A stretch of DNA of 64,000 nt from Rhipidocladum racemiflorum. Taxonomy: Eukaryota; Streptophyta; Magnoliopsida; Poales; Poaceae. A program made the translations under genes and the position numbers. The DNA lies in contig CM070570.1 of the NCBI GenBank assembly GCA_036346355.1, positions 1,426,001 through 1,490,000 on the forward strand. Reading direction: 5' to 3'. Below, piece after piece: positions 44,858-57,244 of this stretch (position 1 is the first letter of the stretch; every line of letters starts with the position of its first letter). The notes beneath the pieces are model-generated. The model was not told the DNA's origin. It did no database searches and worked only from the letters and a program-made list of their open reading frames with translations.

Positions 44858-47217
44858 TCAGTAGACTGGCGCAAGGCGTGGCAGAGGGTGAATTTGCCAT
44901 GCAGAATCGGTATCCGTATCCTCTTCTTCCTCCTCCTCCTCCTCGGTGTCTGACGAAGACACATACGTTTCCCGGCTTTCCTGCAGTGTTAAGTTATCTA
45001 GACACGAGAGTTATGCCTCAGAAATAATGTAGGTTGCTACTATATATGGAGAACTCTGCACAGGTCTAGCTAACTGAATAGGATCAGGACTGCACTTGAT
45101 GCATAGTGATCATCAGGGGTCACTAGACCTGAGGAGGTTCCAACAATGGCAGATCATTCAGTGAAGGAATTACCTGCTGGCGACGACGACGGTGGAAGGT
45201 TGCTATTGCTCTCACCATGACCAGGATTGGAAATAGAATTCCAGCAGTCCTCAGCGCAAGAAGCTTTTTTTCACATTAGAAGAAATGCAGTCAGAGGCTT
45301 GCTTGAACGCAGTAAAAAGATCGAACTTCCTAAAAGAAGGTACCAATGATCTGACACAATGTTGGTCATAACTCTTACCGAAAATAGGGCCAATGAGTAC
45401 TCCCCATTTCCACCGATCATAAGAGGAAGAGTGTGGCGAAGAAACAGGAGTGCCATGAACTTTTCATCACAATGACATTTTCGTCAGAAAGGAGATAAAA
45501 AGAATGGTTGATGCGGGTGTAAGACAGGTTTTCATGACCTCAAAGGCTATCTATCTACATGCAAGGAACTCACAATAATGGCAACTGTTCGGCAACACAG
45601 GGTGCCGCTTCTTGTCCTCATGGGTAAGTAGTCCTCGTAACCGTCCAAGAAGTTGCGATCCGATGGCACCATTGTTATTATCTGGGAATCATGGAGATCT
45701 TGCCTAGCAATCTCCCAGTTCCCTCTATGGACAGATCAAGAAAGAGAACAACACAAGAGACGTTTAAGCATTCATAGATGCACACCAAACAAGAACCAAC
45801 GCCAGTTTGCATAAATTAAGGACGCTTACAAATGAGTACCTGAAGTTCATTGGTATACTTCCATAGTGAAACAGCTGCTGTGGGGCAGTATAACCTGGCT
45901 TGAATTGCTGCAGAAAGAGGGAGGACATAAGCCCATGCATGCTTCACTAGTTATACATTCCTTAGAAATGTATCACCGTTGAACATATCTATCTGTTATA
46001 AGGAGTTCTCCTACAAGGCTACAACCAGAGTTTTTAATTTCGGCGAAATTTCGCGAAATCCGGCATTTTCGGCCATTTCGCCGAAATTTCACCTTTTGGT
46101 AAGATTTTCTATTTTTGTTTGAAAATTCAACCGAATTTTGCCGAAATTTGACCGAAATTTCGGCCTACCGCCCATTTCGCTGGGACCGATTTTCTCTCCA
46201 AACGAAATAAAAAACCCTGGCTACAACCAATGCACTGATCAGCTAGGGATTTTTTACCTGCAGGCATATTTCGCAAATGGTGTCACCTTTCTCATTGCAC
46301 CAACGCTGAATGCATTTCCGGTGCGCATACTGCAAGGGAGAAGCTAAGAGTTTAATCTGGTGTAGTTCACCTGTATAATCAACTTAAATACCATATCTTC
46401 CTAGTCAATTCTGGCTTCTGAGCATTTCACGACAATGGATCAGTTTCCCTGAAGATTCAACTACACTTGACCCTGCATGTAGCAAAATGTGGCTAGTTGT
46501 CTCACACATTGCGTGAAGGTCTACATATATCTCCCTCCATTCCCCCTAACTTTGAGAAAACACCAAACACCTTCTTTAATTTTATTTTTCTACACTCTAT
46601 ATGTCACTATCCAATAGGAAGGCAAATACCAGGTAGTGCCTTCCAAGCTACATTGAGGCAGATACAGTTGATTTCATTCATAATAGCCCTCAAATCCGTA
46701 TTTGTACCTTTCAGATACTTAATTAACATGGTACAACCTACTACATCTAACCCTACCACAAATGTCAACATTTTTTTCATGCCAAGTCAATCTGCACTAA
46801 CCACTAGCCTAGAACTAGAAAACTAATTAGACCTAGACCCCACAAAATCAGGGACATAAATCAGCTAGTTTTCCATCTTCTACTCAAACAAGAACAAATT
46901 TTCCCATCTGATAACAGAAAATCATTACAAGGAAAGGGCATATAAACCTGATGCATAATTAAGAGCACACATGCTGTTATTACCTTGAGGCTGCCACAGC
47001 AGGCGCAGGGTGCCTCCATGCTGGTTTCCCAATCCTCCTCCTGGCAAATCCTGCACTCCACCATCTTCCCCGGCGAGCTGCCATCGGCGTCGCAGCAGTA
47101 GTCGATCGCCACCGTCTCCGTCCGCAAGTCGACCACCTGCTTTCTGCTCCCGATTGCCGCCTCCAGCGTCGACTCCGTCAGCAGCCGATCCACAAGCAGC
47201 GCAAGATGATCACCCAT
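44858..47217 (-). CDS. RING-CH (MARCH-type) E3 ubiquitin ligase with C-terminal membrane helices
   Basis: Seven coding exons on the minus strand: 47217-46984, 46329-46258, 45907-45840, 45724-45574, 45459-45379, 45263-45174, 44980-44858. They total 819 bases in frame, 272 residues. The start is MGDHLALLVDRLLTESTLEA. The RING-CH finger spans about residues 58-110: VECRICQEEDWETSMEAPCA, YAHRKCIQRWCNEKGDTICE, with the C4HC3 ligand pattern. Then come a conserved QFKPGYTAPQQLFHYGSIP segment and a predicted helix pair around ALLFLRHTLPLMIGG and TAGILFPILVMVRAIATF, and an acidic tail (SSSDTEEEEEEEEDTDTD). Family members ubiquitinate membrane proteins. All introns are GT-AG. No lesions. The ATG at 47217 lies five bases into its exon after acceptor GCTTGCAG. 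Confidence 0.94.
46026..46219. mobile_element. Short hAT MITE in the RING-CH intron between exons 2 and 3
   Basis: CAGAGTTTTTAATTTCG and CGAAATAAAAAACCCTG are inverted ends of a 194-base element rich in CGAAATTTCG dyads. The target duplication GCTACAAC is exact (46018-46025, 46220-46227), fixing the hAT class. Confidence 0.92.
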
Positions 47218-48000
47218 CAATCCTGCAAGCATAACAATCCTGGGTTCAGTGAAACCAATGTCATCGTCTGCACAACGATTCATTGCAGTTGAAGTAGCCA
47301 GCTTTTTGCCAGGAACACTGGTAAGAGCGCCGAGACGGATACCAAGAATCGAAGAACAAGACCAAGAAGTCTCCAGGCACGCCGCTGCAGGATGGGGGAT
47401 GCAATGCAACTCCTCCGTTTTGTCAGGAACTGACAGGAACCACCGAAACCAACTACTCGGTGGAAATAATAAGCGCAGGAAATGGGAGGTTAATCCATTG
47501 GAATTATAGCGGCGGCAACGAGAAAGGCGAATCTTATCAGCGGTTGTTGCCTAGATCAACAGTTGGAATCAGTAGCAACCAAGAACAGGTAAAACCTCCA
47601 CATTTCTGAACAAGACATGATAGATGGATTAAACTGCCACCTTTTAATGGAAAAAGGGAAGAAAAAGAGCTACTATTTGACGAGAGCTGGCACAGGATCA
47701 GGGTAGTCGCTAACATTACAACATTCACAGCAGCACCAAGGAAGAGCATTTATTAGTTCTGGATCAAAGAAACACTAGAGAAAACCACCACGAAGAAGAG
47801 AGAGAAAAAAAACAGAATAATTGAACACCGATAAGCCAAGAAGAACTAACCAAGAGAGAAGAGATGGAGGAAGCAGAAAGAGAGAGGTTGTAGCTATGCA
47901 ACTGGTGAAGGTGGCAAGAGTGCTTTCAATGCTCTGATGGCTTAACAACGAACTAAGACAGCAGCAGCAGCAAGAAGCAAATAAAGAAACAAATCTTTAC

Positions 48001-48200
48001 CTTGTCCAAGCACCAAGAACACAAAACGCCGGGAGCAAGGGGAAGCTTTGAAGGCTGGATTTGGGGTGTAGTTAAGGAAAGGGGGGATTGGGGGAGGGGT
48101 TAAGGGAAGCAAGAGATGGAGTGGAGGGGGGTGTAACAATGGAGGCCAAGCCAAGGAAAAACAGCACACCCCTCCTCTCCTCTCCTCTCCTTCCCTCAAA
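48001..48200 (-). promoter_or_regulatory. Leader exon and promoter of the RING-CH gene
   Basis: The donor GGACAAG/GTAAAG ends the exon at 48001; the next acceptor is at 47223. The leader is rich in CTCCTCTC repeats, and the minus strand carries TAATTTATATTTG near 48205, a plausible TATA region. Use inferred. Confidence 0.6.
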
Positions 48201-48205
48201 TATAA

Positions 48206-49095
48206 ATTAGGAGAGGCAAGGGGGAATATCACCAAACAACAACTTCACTGATACTGCTCTTTTCTGTGTTTCTTTGTGAGGGAATTGGCTCTTATTCCTT
48301 CTCAGCTCGCACTTTCCAAAAGCTTTCCATTTTCAGGAGCTATGTACGTACGAGGACGTAAAAGGGTCACCTTTTCTTTATGCTTATTTTTCTTTCTTTT
48401 GACTGGAGTTCAGAAATCAGAGTGGTTTTAACTGTTCTCAGCTTGGAATAAAGAATGGTTTCTAACAAGGCTTCTTCATATTTCAGAATGCTAGTACTTT
48501 GCAACTTCGTTTGTACTACCCTCAAGCCATGACATGTCCTCGTAATAATGATACATTAAAACCAGTACCTGGTCCTATGAACTAACTATTCTTGAGCAGA
48601 AGTTTTCTTAAAGTCAAGAGCTATTTGACCACCATTTCCCACTGACACCTGTTGATCAGAAGTTTCTTATGCTGCTAAATGCTCGTCAGTAAGATATTCA
48701 GACAGTAGAACAGCTCTACGTGGCCTGAAATTTTCAGTTCAGAAGAGTTCACCAAAACATCCAATCTTGCATGACAAAAAAAGCTAAAAATTTCAGGAGT
48801 GATGCAAACCACATTTGCACACTTGCATGCAGCTGAAAAGAAAAACTCATGTAACCTGCTTGCTAATTGCATCATCAGCCTGAAAGATTCTCTGTACTTG
48901 GAAGAATGCAAAGCTGGAGGGGAATACGGATTCCTTGTAGGTGGCCCACCACTATCTACAGGTGCAGGTGGTGGATTTCCAGGGTTGCCCTTCTGGACTC
49001 CGGAGACTTGTTAGCTCCTCTGCCCTAGGAAGTAGGAGGCAGTAGGTTAACGGCCTTAACACGTTTCCTCTCTTTGCCGTTAACCAGGACGCCCA
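48206..49095. other. Intergenic, nothing recognised
   Basis: Upstream of the RING-CH gene. Reading frames are short and unconserved. Confidence 0.5.
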
Positions 49096-51137
49096 CTCCA
49101 GGAGGAATTTTTTAAAAAAATATACTATATTTTATTACAAATTGCAGAAATAAATGTCTGTCGCAAGAAATGTCAGTTTTATACGTCTGTCGCCTGTTCA
49201 TCGGGCGATATAAGCCTGTCGCCCGTCCATCGGGCGACAGGAGTACTTCGTGTTTTAATGTCGCATGTTAGATGGGCGGCAGGCTTCGCTCGCCAGATGA
49301 AACGGCGGCCGGAATAAAAATACCCGTTGGGCGGGCGACATGTTTATCGAGGCCTAACCTCGCGTTGAAGTTTGCTAGCGTATGTCGTTGGTTTCATTAA
49401 CAACCAACCTCTCAAATTGATGTGCTCCACTTTCGGCTGAGTGCAGCGGCTCTGTACCTCCATCTTCCTCATCCAGACTCATAAATGTCGTCTTCCATAC
49501 GCTGCTATACCGTACTCACGGTCTTCCTCTTCCATCCTAGCTGTTATTCATCAATTTGCTCACCTTTGTCTACTAGTCCCAGCGCTACTTGTCCAACATT
49601 TGCTTCGTCCTCCCCAAATTCGGATTGTTCACCACTTTGGCAAATAATGTCTCATCGTGTCTGGATGTCTTGCTCACGGCTAGATCCCCCAATTCAGTGT
49701 CACCAAAACTTAACTCATTTTGAGCCTCACTACACTCACCAGCCGTCAGGCTGCTGTTGGGGCAACATCCGGGCATAGGCTTGCACTAAAGCACCAGGTT
49801 CCATCCCCGTTGCTCATCCCCCTCACATATGATCTCCACGATCGGTTCCTTTCAACTCCACTAGCTCCCAACAAAATGGATTGTTCACGCATACTCTGAG
49901 AGGCAAAATACCTTCAGTGCCACTTCTCTTCTTCCATCCGAAAAGTATAATACAACCACTTCAACCTTGGAAGAAAATGTGCGCTCTTAGACCCTCTGAA
50001 ACTTACGTCACATCTTTGGAAGTTACTTAGATCTGCACTTCATGAACATACATTACAACCCCTTCGCCATAATATATTCTAAATAGAACTCGTTACGCCA
50101 TATCTGCAAATCCATTCATTCACCTTACAGAATTAATTACTTTCAAGTAAAAAATATTACGACCCCCAACTTTGCTTTGGTACATCTATATGCTACAAAA
50201 ATACATATTTATTAGTACAAAAATTTGCTACATTTCTAACAATACACATATCTAGGATCGTAACAATCGCTATCTCTGCAGTACTACATTCGTAGAGAAT
50301 TGAATATGTATATGGATGTATTAAATATCGGTATACAATATCTACATTTACTAGATCTACTACTAAAGAATTAAACAACTACTCTAACTACATTCTCTAC
50401 GATTAATTTCTACTCGAAACGTAAATCAAAATATTTTCAGCTATATGTACCCAAAATGCATTCCTAAGAAATGAATACTTCTATCAGTTCAAAGTATCTA
50501 CATTTTGATATATCAGCACATAGATCTAAAATCATTTCTACTAAATCATAACTTCTTGCTACAAAAATTAAAAGCAGTAGTGCATACCTACATCAAACTA
50601 GATTTGCTAGATCTACCTACACCTAACTAGATTTGCTATATTTGCTACGTCTGTAGTACATCTAACTACAAACTAGGTTTGCTAAATCTTTCTACGTCTG
50701 GCTACATTTTCTAGATCTACAAATACAAAAACTACATTTTCTAACTACATTTCCTAACTACATTTTCTAGATCTACAAATACAAAAACTAAGAACGAGAA
50801 ATTACACGAATATGAAATGGCGGGGCTCAAAAATCGCGCTATATTTTCTTCCCTCCTCTCTTTTCCTCTCTTCTTCTCTTTTCTCTCCTCTTCTTTCTCA
50901 GTTCTGCTATACTGGCCAGGCAAGCAGGCGATTATAAAATAACCTGTCAGCCCGTCCATCGGGCGGCAGGAAGCCACGCATGCTATAGAAAGGTCTCTGT
51001 CGCTTGATGGATGAGGCGACCTGCTCGCCCAGATGAATGGCGATAGGCGTATAAGCGAAATTTCTTACGGCCAGACATTTATTTCTGCAATTTGGAATAA
51101 AATATAGTATATTTAAAAAAAAAATTCCTCCAGGAGT
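49096..51137. mobile_element. 2-kb DNA transposon with long terminal inverted repeats
   Basis: The left end ACTCCAGGAGGAATTTTTTA and right end TTCCTCCAGGAGT form arms of about 70 bases (through ATATACTATATTTTATTAC and AAATTGCAGAAATAAATGTC). Next to each arm lie CGCCCGTCCATCGGGCG palindromes (49208 and 50951). The interior is AT-rich, contains CTACATTTTCTAGATCTAC repeats near 50700-50780, and has no transposase. The long arms suggest a Mutator-like element, but no clean 9-bp target duplication was found. Confidence 0.75.
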
Positions 51138-51458
51138 CCAGGGACAGAAAATTGATAGAAACCAAACGAAATTCAAAATAAAACTTTTGAACTCATCAGC
51201 CAAATAGCAGTGAAAAAAATAAAAAAACCGACAGATTTTACCGATTTTCGTCCGGTTTATATCGAAAATCAGCACACTCAACGAAAATTGAAAAAACAAA
51301 TGCAAGGAAAAATGGAAAAAATGTTGGAAATTTTGTCAAAAATTATTCTCAAATTTCATGGTAGATGTCAAAACGCTATTACAACTAATTTTAAGGAACT
51401 ATCGAGCCAGACTAATACGGTCAAAAATCACAATTTTTTGTCGATATTTCAAACCCTG
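51138..51458. mobile_element. hAT-like MITE, left side unclear
   Basis: Right end TCGATATTTCAAACCCTG is the inverse of the CAGGGTTTGAAATATCG terminus of grass hAT MITEs. The left limit may be CAGGGACAGAAAATTG at 51139, directly against the long-TIR element; target duplications do not match. Confidence 0.5.
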
Positions 51459-52673
51459 CCTCATAGTATTTACTTCATATGTTAAAAACATAAAACAACA
51501 TCATTAGCCTCTGTCTTTGTGCTGTAGTTGGGGTTGGTCTAACAAGGTAAGTGTGGTTAACTTCACTTCAAAGATCAGACCTAAGTCCCTATCGTATTTC
51601 CACTTTTTTCCTCTCACAAAGATAATCACTTGCCTTTTTCTTCTTGCATAGAGAGAATCAAATGTATATCAACTTGACAGCCAGCAAATACGCAAAGCTA
51701 ATGATGTGATTACCAGGTCTGCCGTAGCTAGAAGAATGGTTGTTTTGGAACTGCCGGCTCGATCCTATCGTGTCTTTTCTTCCTATTCTTCCTGAGGTGA
51801 AATGATGATGCCAAATAAATATTTTGTAGGGCCGTAGGATTTAAGCACTGACTATTGGACCAAATAAATCCCAGTTGAAACAAAGAAAATGTGTTCGACT
51901 CGTCAGTTCCATCACCAACTCTCTCAGAATATTTATCTGAAATGTGCCAAACCCTAACCATTTCTGAACTTTTGGTCCATGTAGATGACCCAAAAAGTTG
52001 GCCGAAAAGAGGCTCGTTTCCAAACTATAGTTGCACAGGTCAGTTTGGTCATTTGGTTAGAGTTGGGTTGGTTGGTGAACCCCAAACCAATCGACTTGTC
52101 TCACTGCATGCTGCCATTTGGAATCATGCAGATAAAACCTAGTTGTTTAGGTGTGCGTGACCTATTTTTGTTGACCTATCTTTTCCTATCATCTTATTCA
52201 TAACAAACACATCTGGAGTACGTACCGATGCTAATTGCCTTTGCATCTACCCCGAAGTTCTGAATTTAATGAAAACAAGGAATCTGTTCCTATATACTTT
52301 ACAAGCAATGCTTTTATGTTGTTCCTCTCAATACAAATTTTAAAGTAAGCGAAAATGTAAATAATCATTTTCTACTCTCCATTCATACTTTAATATTTGT
52401 GCACCTTTAAAAAAGAAAAACATAGAACCACCTCTCATACTTTATTCAAATGAAAACATGTGCCGTTTTTCTAAAGGAATGTGAATTTGTTACAACTGTT
52501 TTTTTTTAATTCTTCGTTTGGATATAATAATTAATTTGTGTTGATTTTATTAGAACAGAAGAGAGAAGAATTTCTTCAAAAAAAAAATTGTTTGCAAATC
52601 GAATATATCATTTATACCTTGTAACCTTTCATTAGCAGTTTCGCTCACTCGTGGCATCACTTTTTTTTAGATA
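51459..52673. other. Intergenic with a partial foldback MITE
   Basis: About 52320-52435 repeats the centre and right arm of the MITE at 10.8-11.0 kb (CATTCATACTTTAATATTTG, then ACATAGAACCACCTCTCATA). Nothing else recognised. Confidence 0.5.
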
Positions 52674-53046
52674 CTAGCAAATTTATCCGCGCAACTGCTC
52701 GGCTAGATATTATGATATAATTATCTTTGATATATAACTATATTTCTATGATTATGTATTTTCTATATAACTCTAATATCTATATATGATTAATATGCAC
52801 CGCTATAATCTGGTCCCACCAAAACAAGTGGTGGAGATCCTTAGACTCTTTCTTTTAATCTAAACCGTTATAACCCGGGTCTGCTAGATAGACGGTTAGA
52901 TATTTTCTTTTAAATAATAACATCCGATGATGGTCATAATTAGGGTCCACCAGATTAAGGGTCAAATGTTTTGCTTTTTTATGAAAAATTTTAGCCTATT
53001 TCTCTTTTTTCTTAGCGACTCTCATGAGCTTTTAATATATAATAGA
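52674..53046 (-). mobile_element. Non-autonomous Helitron, copy 2 (minus orientation)
   Basis: On the minus strand it begins TCTATTATATATTAAAAGCT after host A and ends TTGCGCGGATAAATTTGCTA with G before host T, the canonical TC...CTAG structure with A/T insertion site. It is 373 bases, shorter than copy 1 because it has fewer internal units and no (TA)n expansion. Confidence 0.85.
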
Positions 53047-54839
53047 TGTGGACATTGTTAATATTCATTTATGGCATATTGTTGTAGATCCACTTGTGCA
53101 TCAAACCTAAATGTGTTGTGCAAGAGTTACAGATAGCTAGTGTTGGACAGTACCCACTATTGGGTTGATGGGCTGACAGCCTGACAACAATGAGAAGTAC
53201 ATTTCCTTTTATTGGAATAAGCAAGCTGAGACATACACAAGAGATGAAGATAGATGCATATGGTGCACTGTCTTAAGGAGTCAAACGTTGCTACTGTTCG
53301 CACAGCCTTCATATGATAAGCTCAATAAGACCATCTCGAACAACGTTCTCTAAATTTGGATCTCTATATTCTTATATACATAATTCCTTAAAAAGATTCC
53401 TTCCATGTATCTCTTCCTTCTCCAACAGCATTCCCCAAATCATACTCTATATTTTCTCCCTCCTAAATTAAATGATATTTCATAACCGCCATACGAGCAA
53501 TGTTTATCTTTTACTGAAAAAATTCGAACATCTATTTTTAAATACGAAAATTTGAAATTTATTCTAACAAACATCGTAACAGCTATATAGTAACTTCTAT
53601 ATTTTTGGGGCTATATATACATAGTACAGTGGCTAGGAAATAGTAAAAAACCAATCCATATGAAGAATGAAATAATTCCAACATGTCTGAAATTTAACTC
53701 CTTTTTCCTAGCATCTTCTAATGAGTTCACTAGTGCTAGAAAATTTCAGACAGACCAGACTACAAAGGTGATAGCAATTACAAACTCAGGATGCACAGTT
53801 GCATCAACAATGCAGAATTGCAAATGCTTAAGAACTTGCATCATTGCCACCATTATCATACTGAGTCTTCAACTCTGCAGCCTTGTCAAAGTATTGCTTC
53901 TTGACTTCTTCTCCTAATCCAGATGAAAAACACATACTTATCTAGCCATTAGCAACTGTGCAATCAGACACATCACAAATTGAACAGACAAGGGATGGAA
54001 CCAGTGCAACTGACTTCTCCAGTCATGGATTTCCACTTCTCCCCTCCTTCCTTTGCAACCTATAACACACACATACATAATATCACACATACATACCATA
54101 CAGATGCATGTAATATATGCTTACCTTATAGAAAAGTAGACATTAACCTGCCACTGTCTCATGAAATTCTGTGTAAACAGGCTCAAAGTGGAACAACTGA
54201 AGCAGGATACAAATAGATGCATGCAAAGTATGTTGTCAAATAGATGCATGTAAAGTAATAGTCGTTTCTAAAGATACCCAAAAACAGATTGCTATTAGTA
54301 ATCACTCCTAAAGCTATTCATGATCACTACAATACGCATACAATGGTGATGATGAGATCTGTGACTGGTTCCTAAAAAGATATTCTTTTCTAGCCAGTAT
54401 TAGGAGATTACAAGACAACATTCTAGAGAGCAAGCTGGAAAGTTCCAAAGTAATAAATTTCAAGAAACTAAAAGATCTGCTTTACCCTTGTTAAGTGATG
54501 AGAGTAGAAATCTCCCAAACAGAAAATTAACATTAAACCAAACATATGTATGCAATATTCTACCTCCAGCATATCTATATATAATAATCCATTTTTGGTT
54601 TTACTTCTGTTTGTGGTGGACATCACGGAACCTTCTAAATAGGAAAATTATCAGGGACAAGCACTTAACATAGGCATAATAGTTGCGATTCTTATGCCCG
54701 GCATTAGTTATATTGCTTCACTTGAGGATCACACATAAATAAAGATCTATCGATAACAGATTCAATAAGCATCTATTCCACTGTAATTAACAGTAAAACA
54801 ACTCCACATCGACAAGATGTCAAGTGAATTTTTTAGTAT
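53047..54839. other. Intergenic, nothing recognised
   Basis: AT-rich; reading frames up to 85 codons with no family match. Confidence 0.5.
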
Positions 54840-55370
54840 CTCCATGGTACTCAAGATTTTGGTATTTGGCTTTCTGCTTCCTCATGTATTAGTTTATGAG
54901 TATTTTTTTGATGCTGGTTTTGTAGGATGTAAAATTGATAGAAAAAGTACATCTGATTCATGTCACTTCTTGAGTAATTCTCTTATTGCATGGTAATCTA
55001 GAAAATAATTTTCTGTTGCACAATCAACTGCTATTTGAATATGTGGCTGCTGCCAGTTGTTATTTTTAAATTCTTTAGATAGTAGCTACACTTAAAGATT
55101 ATGGAGTTAATTTGGATAGTGTTCCTCTTTTGTGTGATAATACTAGTGCAATATGCATTGCTAAGAATCCTGCGCAACATTCTAGGACAAAACATATTGA
55201 GATTAGATTTCACTTTCTTAGAGATCATGTAGAAAAGGAAAAAATTATGCTTCATCATGTGGTTACTGAACATCAATTGACAGATATTTTCACAAAACCT
55301 TTTTCTTCTTCTCGTTTTGCTTTTATTCGGGGAGAACTTGGGGTGATTCACCCAATGAGTTTGCTTTGAG
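54840..55370 (+). pseudogene. Ty1/copia pol tail (RNase H), SIRE-like
   Basis: The plus strand reads FFDAGFVGCKIDRKSTSDSC, HFLSNSLIAW, then SVPLLCDNTSAICIAKNPA, QHSRTKHIEIRFHFLRDHV and VTEHQLTDIFTKPF, the RNase H region of copia Pol. Stops break the first half. A purine tract GAGGGGGAG at 55369-55376 directly follows the last codons, as before a 3' LTR. SIRE-like is inferred from the closing residues. Confidence 0.85.
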
Positions 55371-55378
55371 GGGGAGTT

Positions 55379-56510
55379 TGTGAAAACTTTGAAATATTTT
55401 ATAACATTTTTTTGTTTCTTAAATGAAAATAAAAAATAGAAAAATAATGAAAATAATGAGCATTATATTTGATACACATATGTTATTTGAAGCCATGTTT
55501 ATGGAATAAGGTCTTTGCAACTTCATGTTTATGCATATATGGTTTAGATTATGACATGGCTATTTAAATAGAATGGAAACTTAAATTAAATCTTGTCATG
55601 GTTGAACTTCTTGGCTACCTTGATCCTATCCAAAATGTGCTGAATGTGAAAGTTATCAAAGTTAAATAGCAAAAATCTCAAAAAGTGATAGTTGATAGAT
55701 GCAAGATCAAAGAAGTATGTATTATCGCACTTCTTCTTTACGAGATTGTTTATTATTGCACTTTGGTATAAACTTGGAAGAGGTTGTGTATGACTGAAAC
55801 CATGAAACCTTAAGCTAATTGCTTGGCATAGTTGAAAAGTAAGGCTGATGGTGCATACAATTCGTTGCAATTTTTATATTCTGTTGCAATCAATCAATAA
55901 ATCAGTTTTTTTTTAAGCACCAATGAAGTGTACAAAAATCCAATGTTTTTAGGTTTTGAGATAGTTGAGGAAGGCATATCATGCCATGCAAAAATCGTTA
56001 ATAATATTTGATTTCTAGTTATGCTTACTCGACATTGTTTATGTGTAGATTTGAGAGTGCAAGTATTTTTGATAGCATGATTTGGAGATGAATTATATTT
56101 GTGGATGACTTATAATGCTCGGTACTTAAAAAAATGACAAACTAAAAACAAACAAAAAGATTTTATTCTCTCTTTTGTATTCTTGATGAATCCATTGTCA
56201 AAGGCAGAGGATTTTGGACACATATTGCACATTCACACGTACATTTTCACTTTGTTTTTTTTTTACACTTTGCTTTTTTATTTTATTTTATTTTTAAAAT
56301 TTTTTTGTGAGGTGAATGCCAATGTTCAGTTTTAAGTGTTGTTACCAATGTTTTCATCAAGGGGAGATTGTGAAATCATGTGCTGAAAAATTGGCTTATA
56401 TCAATCTATTTTTGTACGACCGAAGCAAATTTTTATAATTTGTTTAGGGTGTTTTGAGAATCACTAAAAGTTAATTTCAGCTTCGCACAATCATTCACCC
56501 CCTCTAATTG
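55379..56510 (+). repeat. Sequence downstream of copia pol, with LTR-like parts
   Basis: Starts TGTGAAAACTTTG after the purine tract. A second purine tract AAGGGGAGATTGTGAAATC lies at 56358, and the stretch ends CACCCCCTCTAATTGCTA, a usual LTR border in this group. Whether the LTR begins at 55379 or 56370 I cannot tell. Confidence 0.4.
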
Positions 56511-56513
56511 CTA

Positions 56514-56640
56514 CTCCCTCCAGTTTGATAATAGATGTCGTTTTGGACATAGTGATGGTCAAACTTTTAAAACTTTGACTATCGATATATTTTTAAATAT
56601 TTAAATTGGATATATGAAAATTATATGTGTAGACTTGTCT
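56514..56640. mobile_element. 5' half of a Stowaway MITE
   Basis: TA then CTCCCTCCAGTTTGATAATA, followed by GTCAAACTTTTAAAACTTTGACTA, is a standard grass Stowaway start. The other end is missing, cut off around the hairpin that follows. Confidence 0.65.
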
Positions 56641-56660
56641 CGAGAAGTGTAGTGGCTCAG

Positions 56661-56760
56661 TTACAAAGTCCAGCCCATCATATCCCGAGCCATCGGGTGA
56701 ATGAAACATGGGCCATGCTTCATTCACCCGATGGCTCAGATATGATGGGTCGACTTGTAA
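56661..56760. repeat. 100-bp hairpin
   Basis: TTACAAAGTCCAGCCCATCA at the left and TGATGGGTCGACTTGTAA at the right are the outer parts of about 45-base arms that pair along GAGCCATCGGGTGAATGAA. The loop is only about 10 bases. Confidence 0.85.
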
Positions 56761-57244
56761 TCTACTACAATAACCCGCATGGTGTGGATTGATTTCATCT
56801 TTTCCTCGGCAATGACATTCGAGGCCCAAATATTATCCATTGGTCGTTGGTGTATGAAGGAGGGCCTTCTTTTCGGTTTATAGAAGACAAGCGGTTTCCT
56901 TTTGGTGAGGATAAGGATAGTAGTGGGGAGGTTCCATTGGGCTTATTCCACTAAGCTTTCGACATTTTGGCTCCTCGACTCCATCCTCTTCTTCATCTTC
57001 GTAGCTTTTTCCATCCAATGGGTCCTCGACGCCCCTCGAGCGAAATTGGTTTTAAGCGAGAGGGACGCCGAGCTTTGTCCCCTTCCTGGGGCGCTCTGTT
57101 TTGACTTAGCGAGCTAGATCTTATGGCCCTAACTCAAGATAGCCCGCATATCTATGCACGTTCCCTGGCGCGGATGAAGTCCCCGTCCACGAGCCACTGA
57201 GAAGGCGGTCGTGTTCGCCGCTTCTTAGAAGCCGGGACTTCGAT

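Noticed and set aside
45264..45378. Weak splice acceptors in the RING-CH gene (GATGAAAAG, GAAAAAAAG)
   Set aside because: Each is the first AG after a good pyrimidine tract and keeps the conserved frame, so not a lesion.
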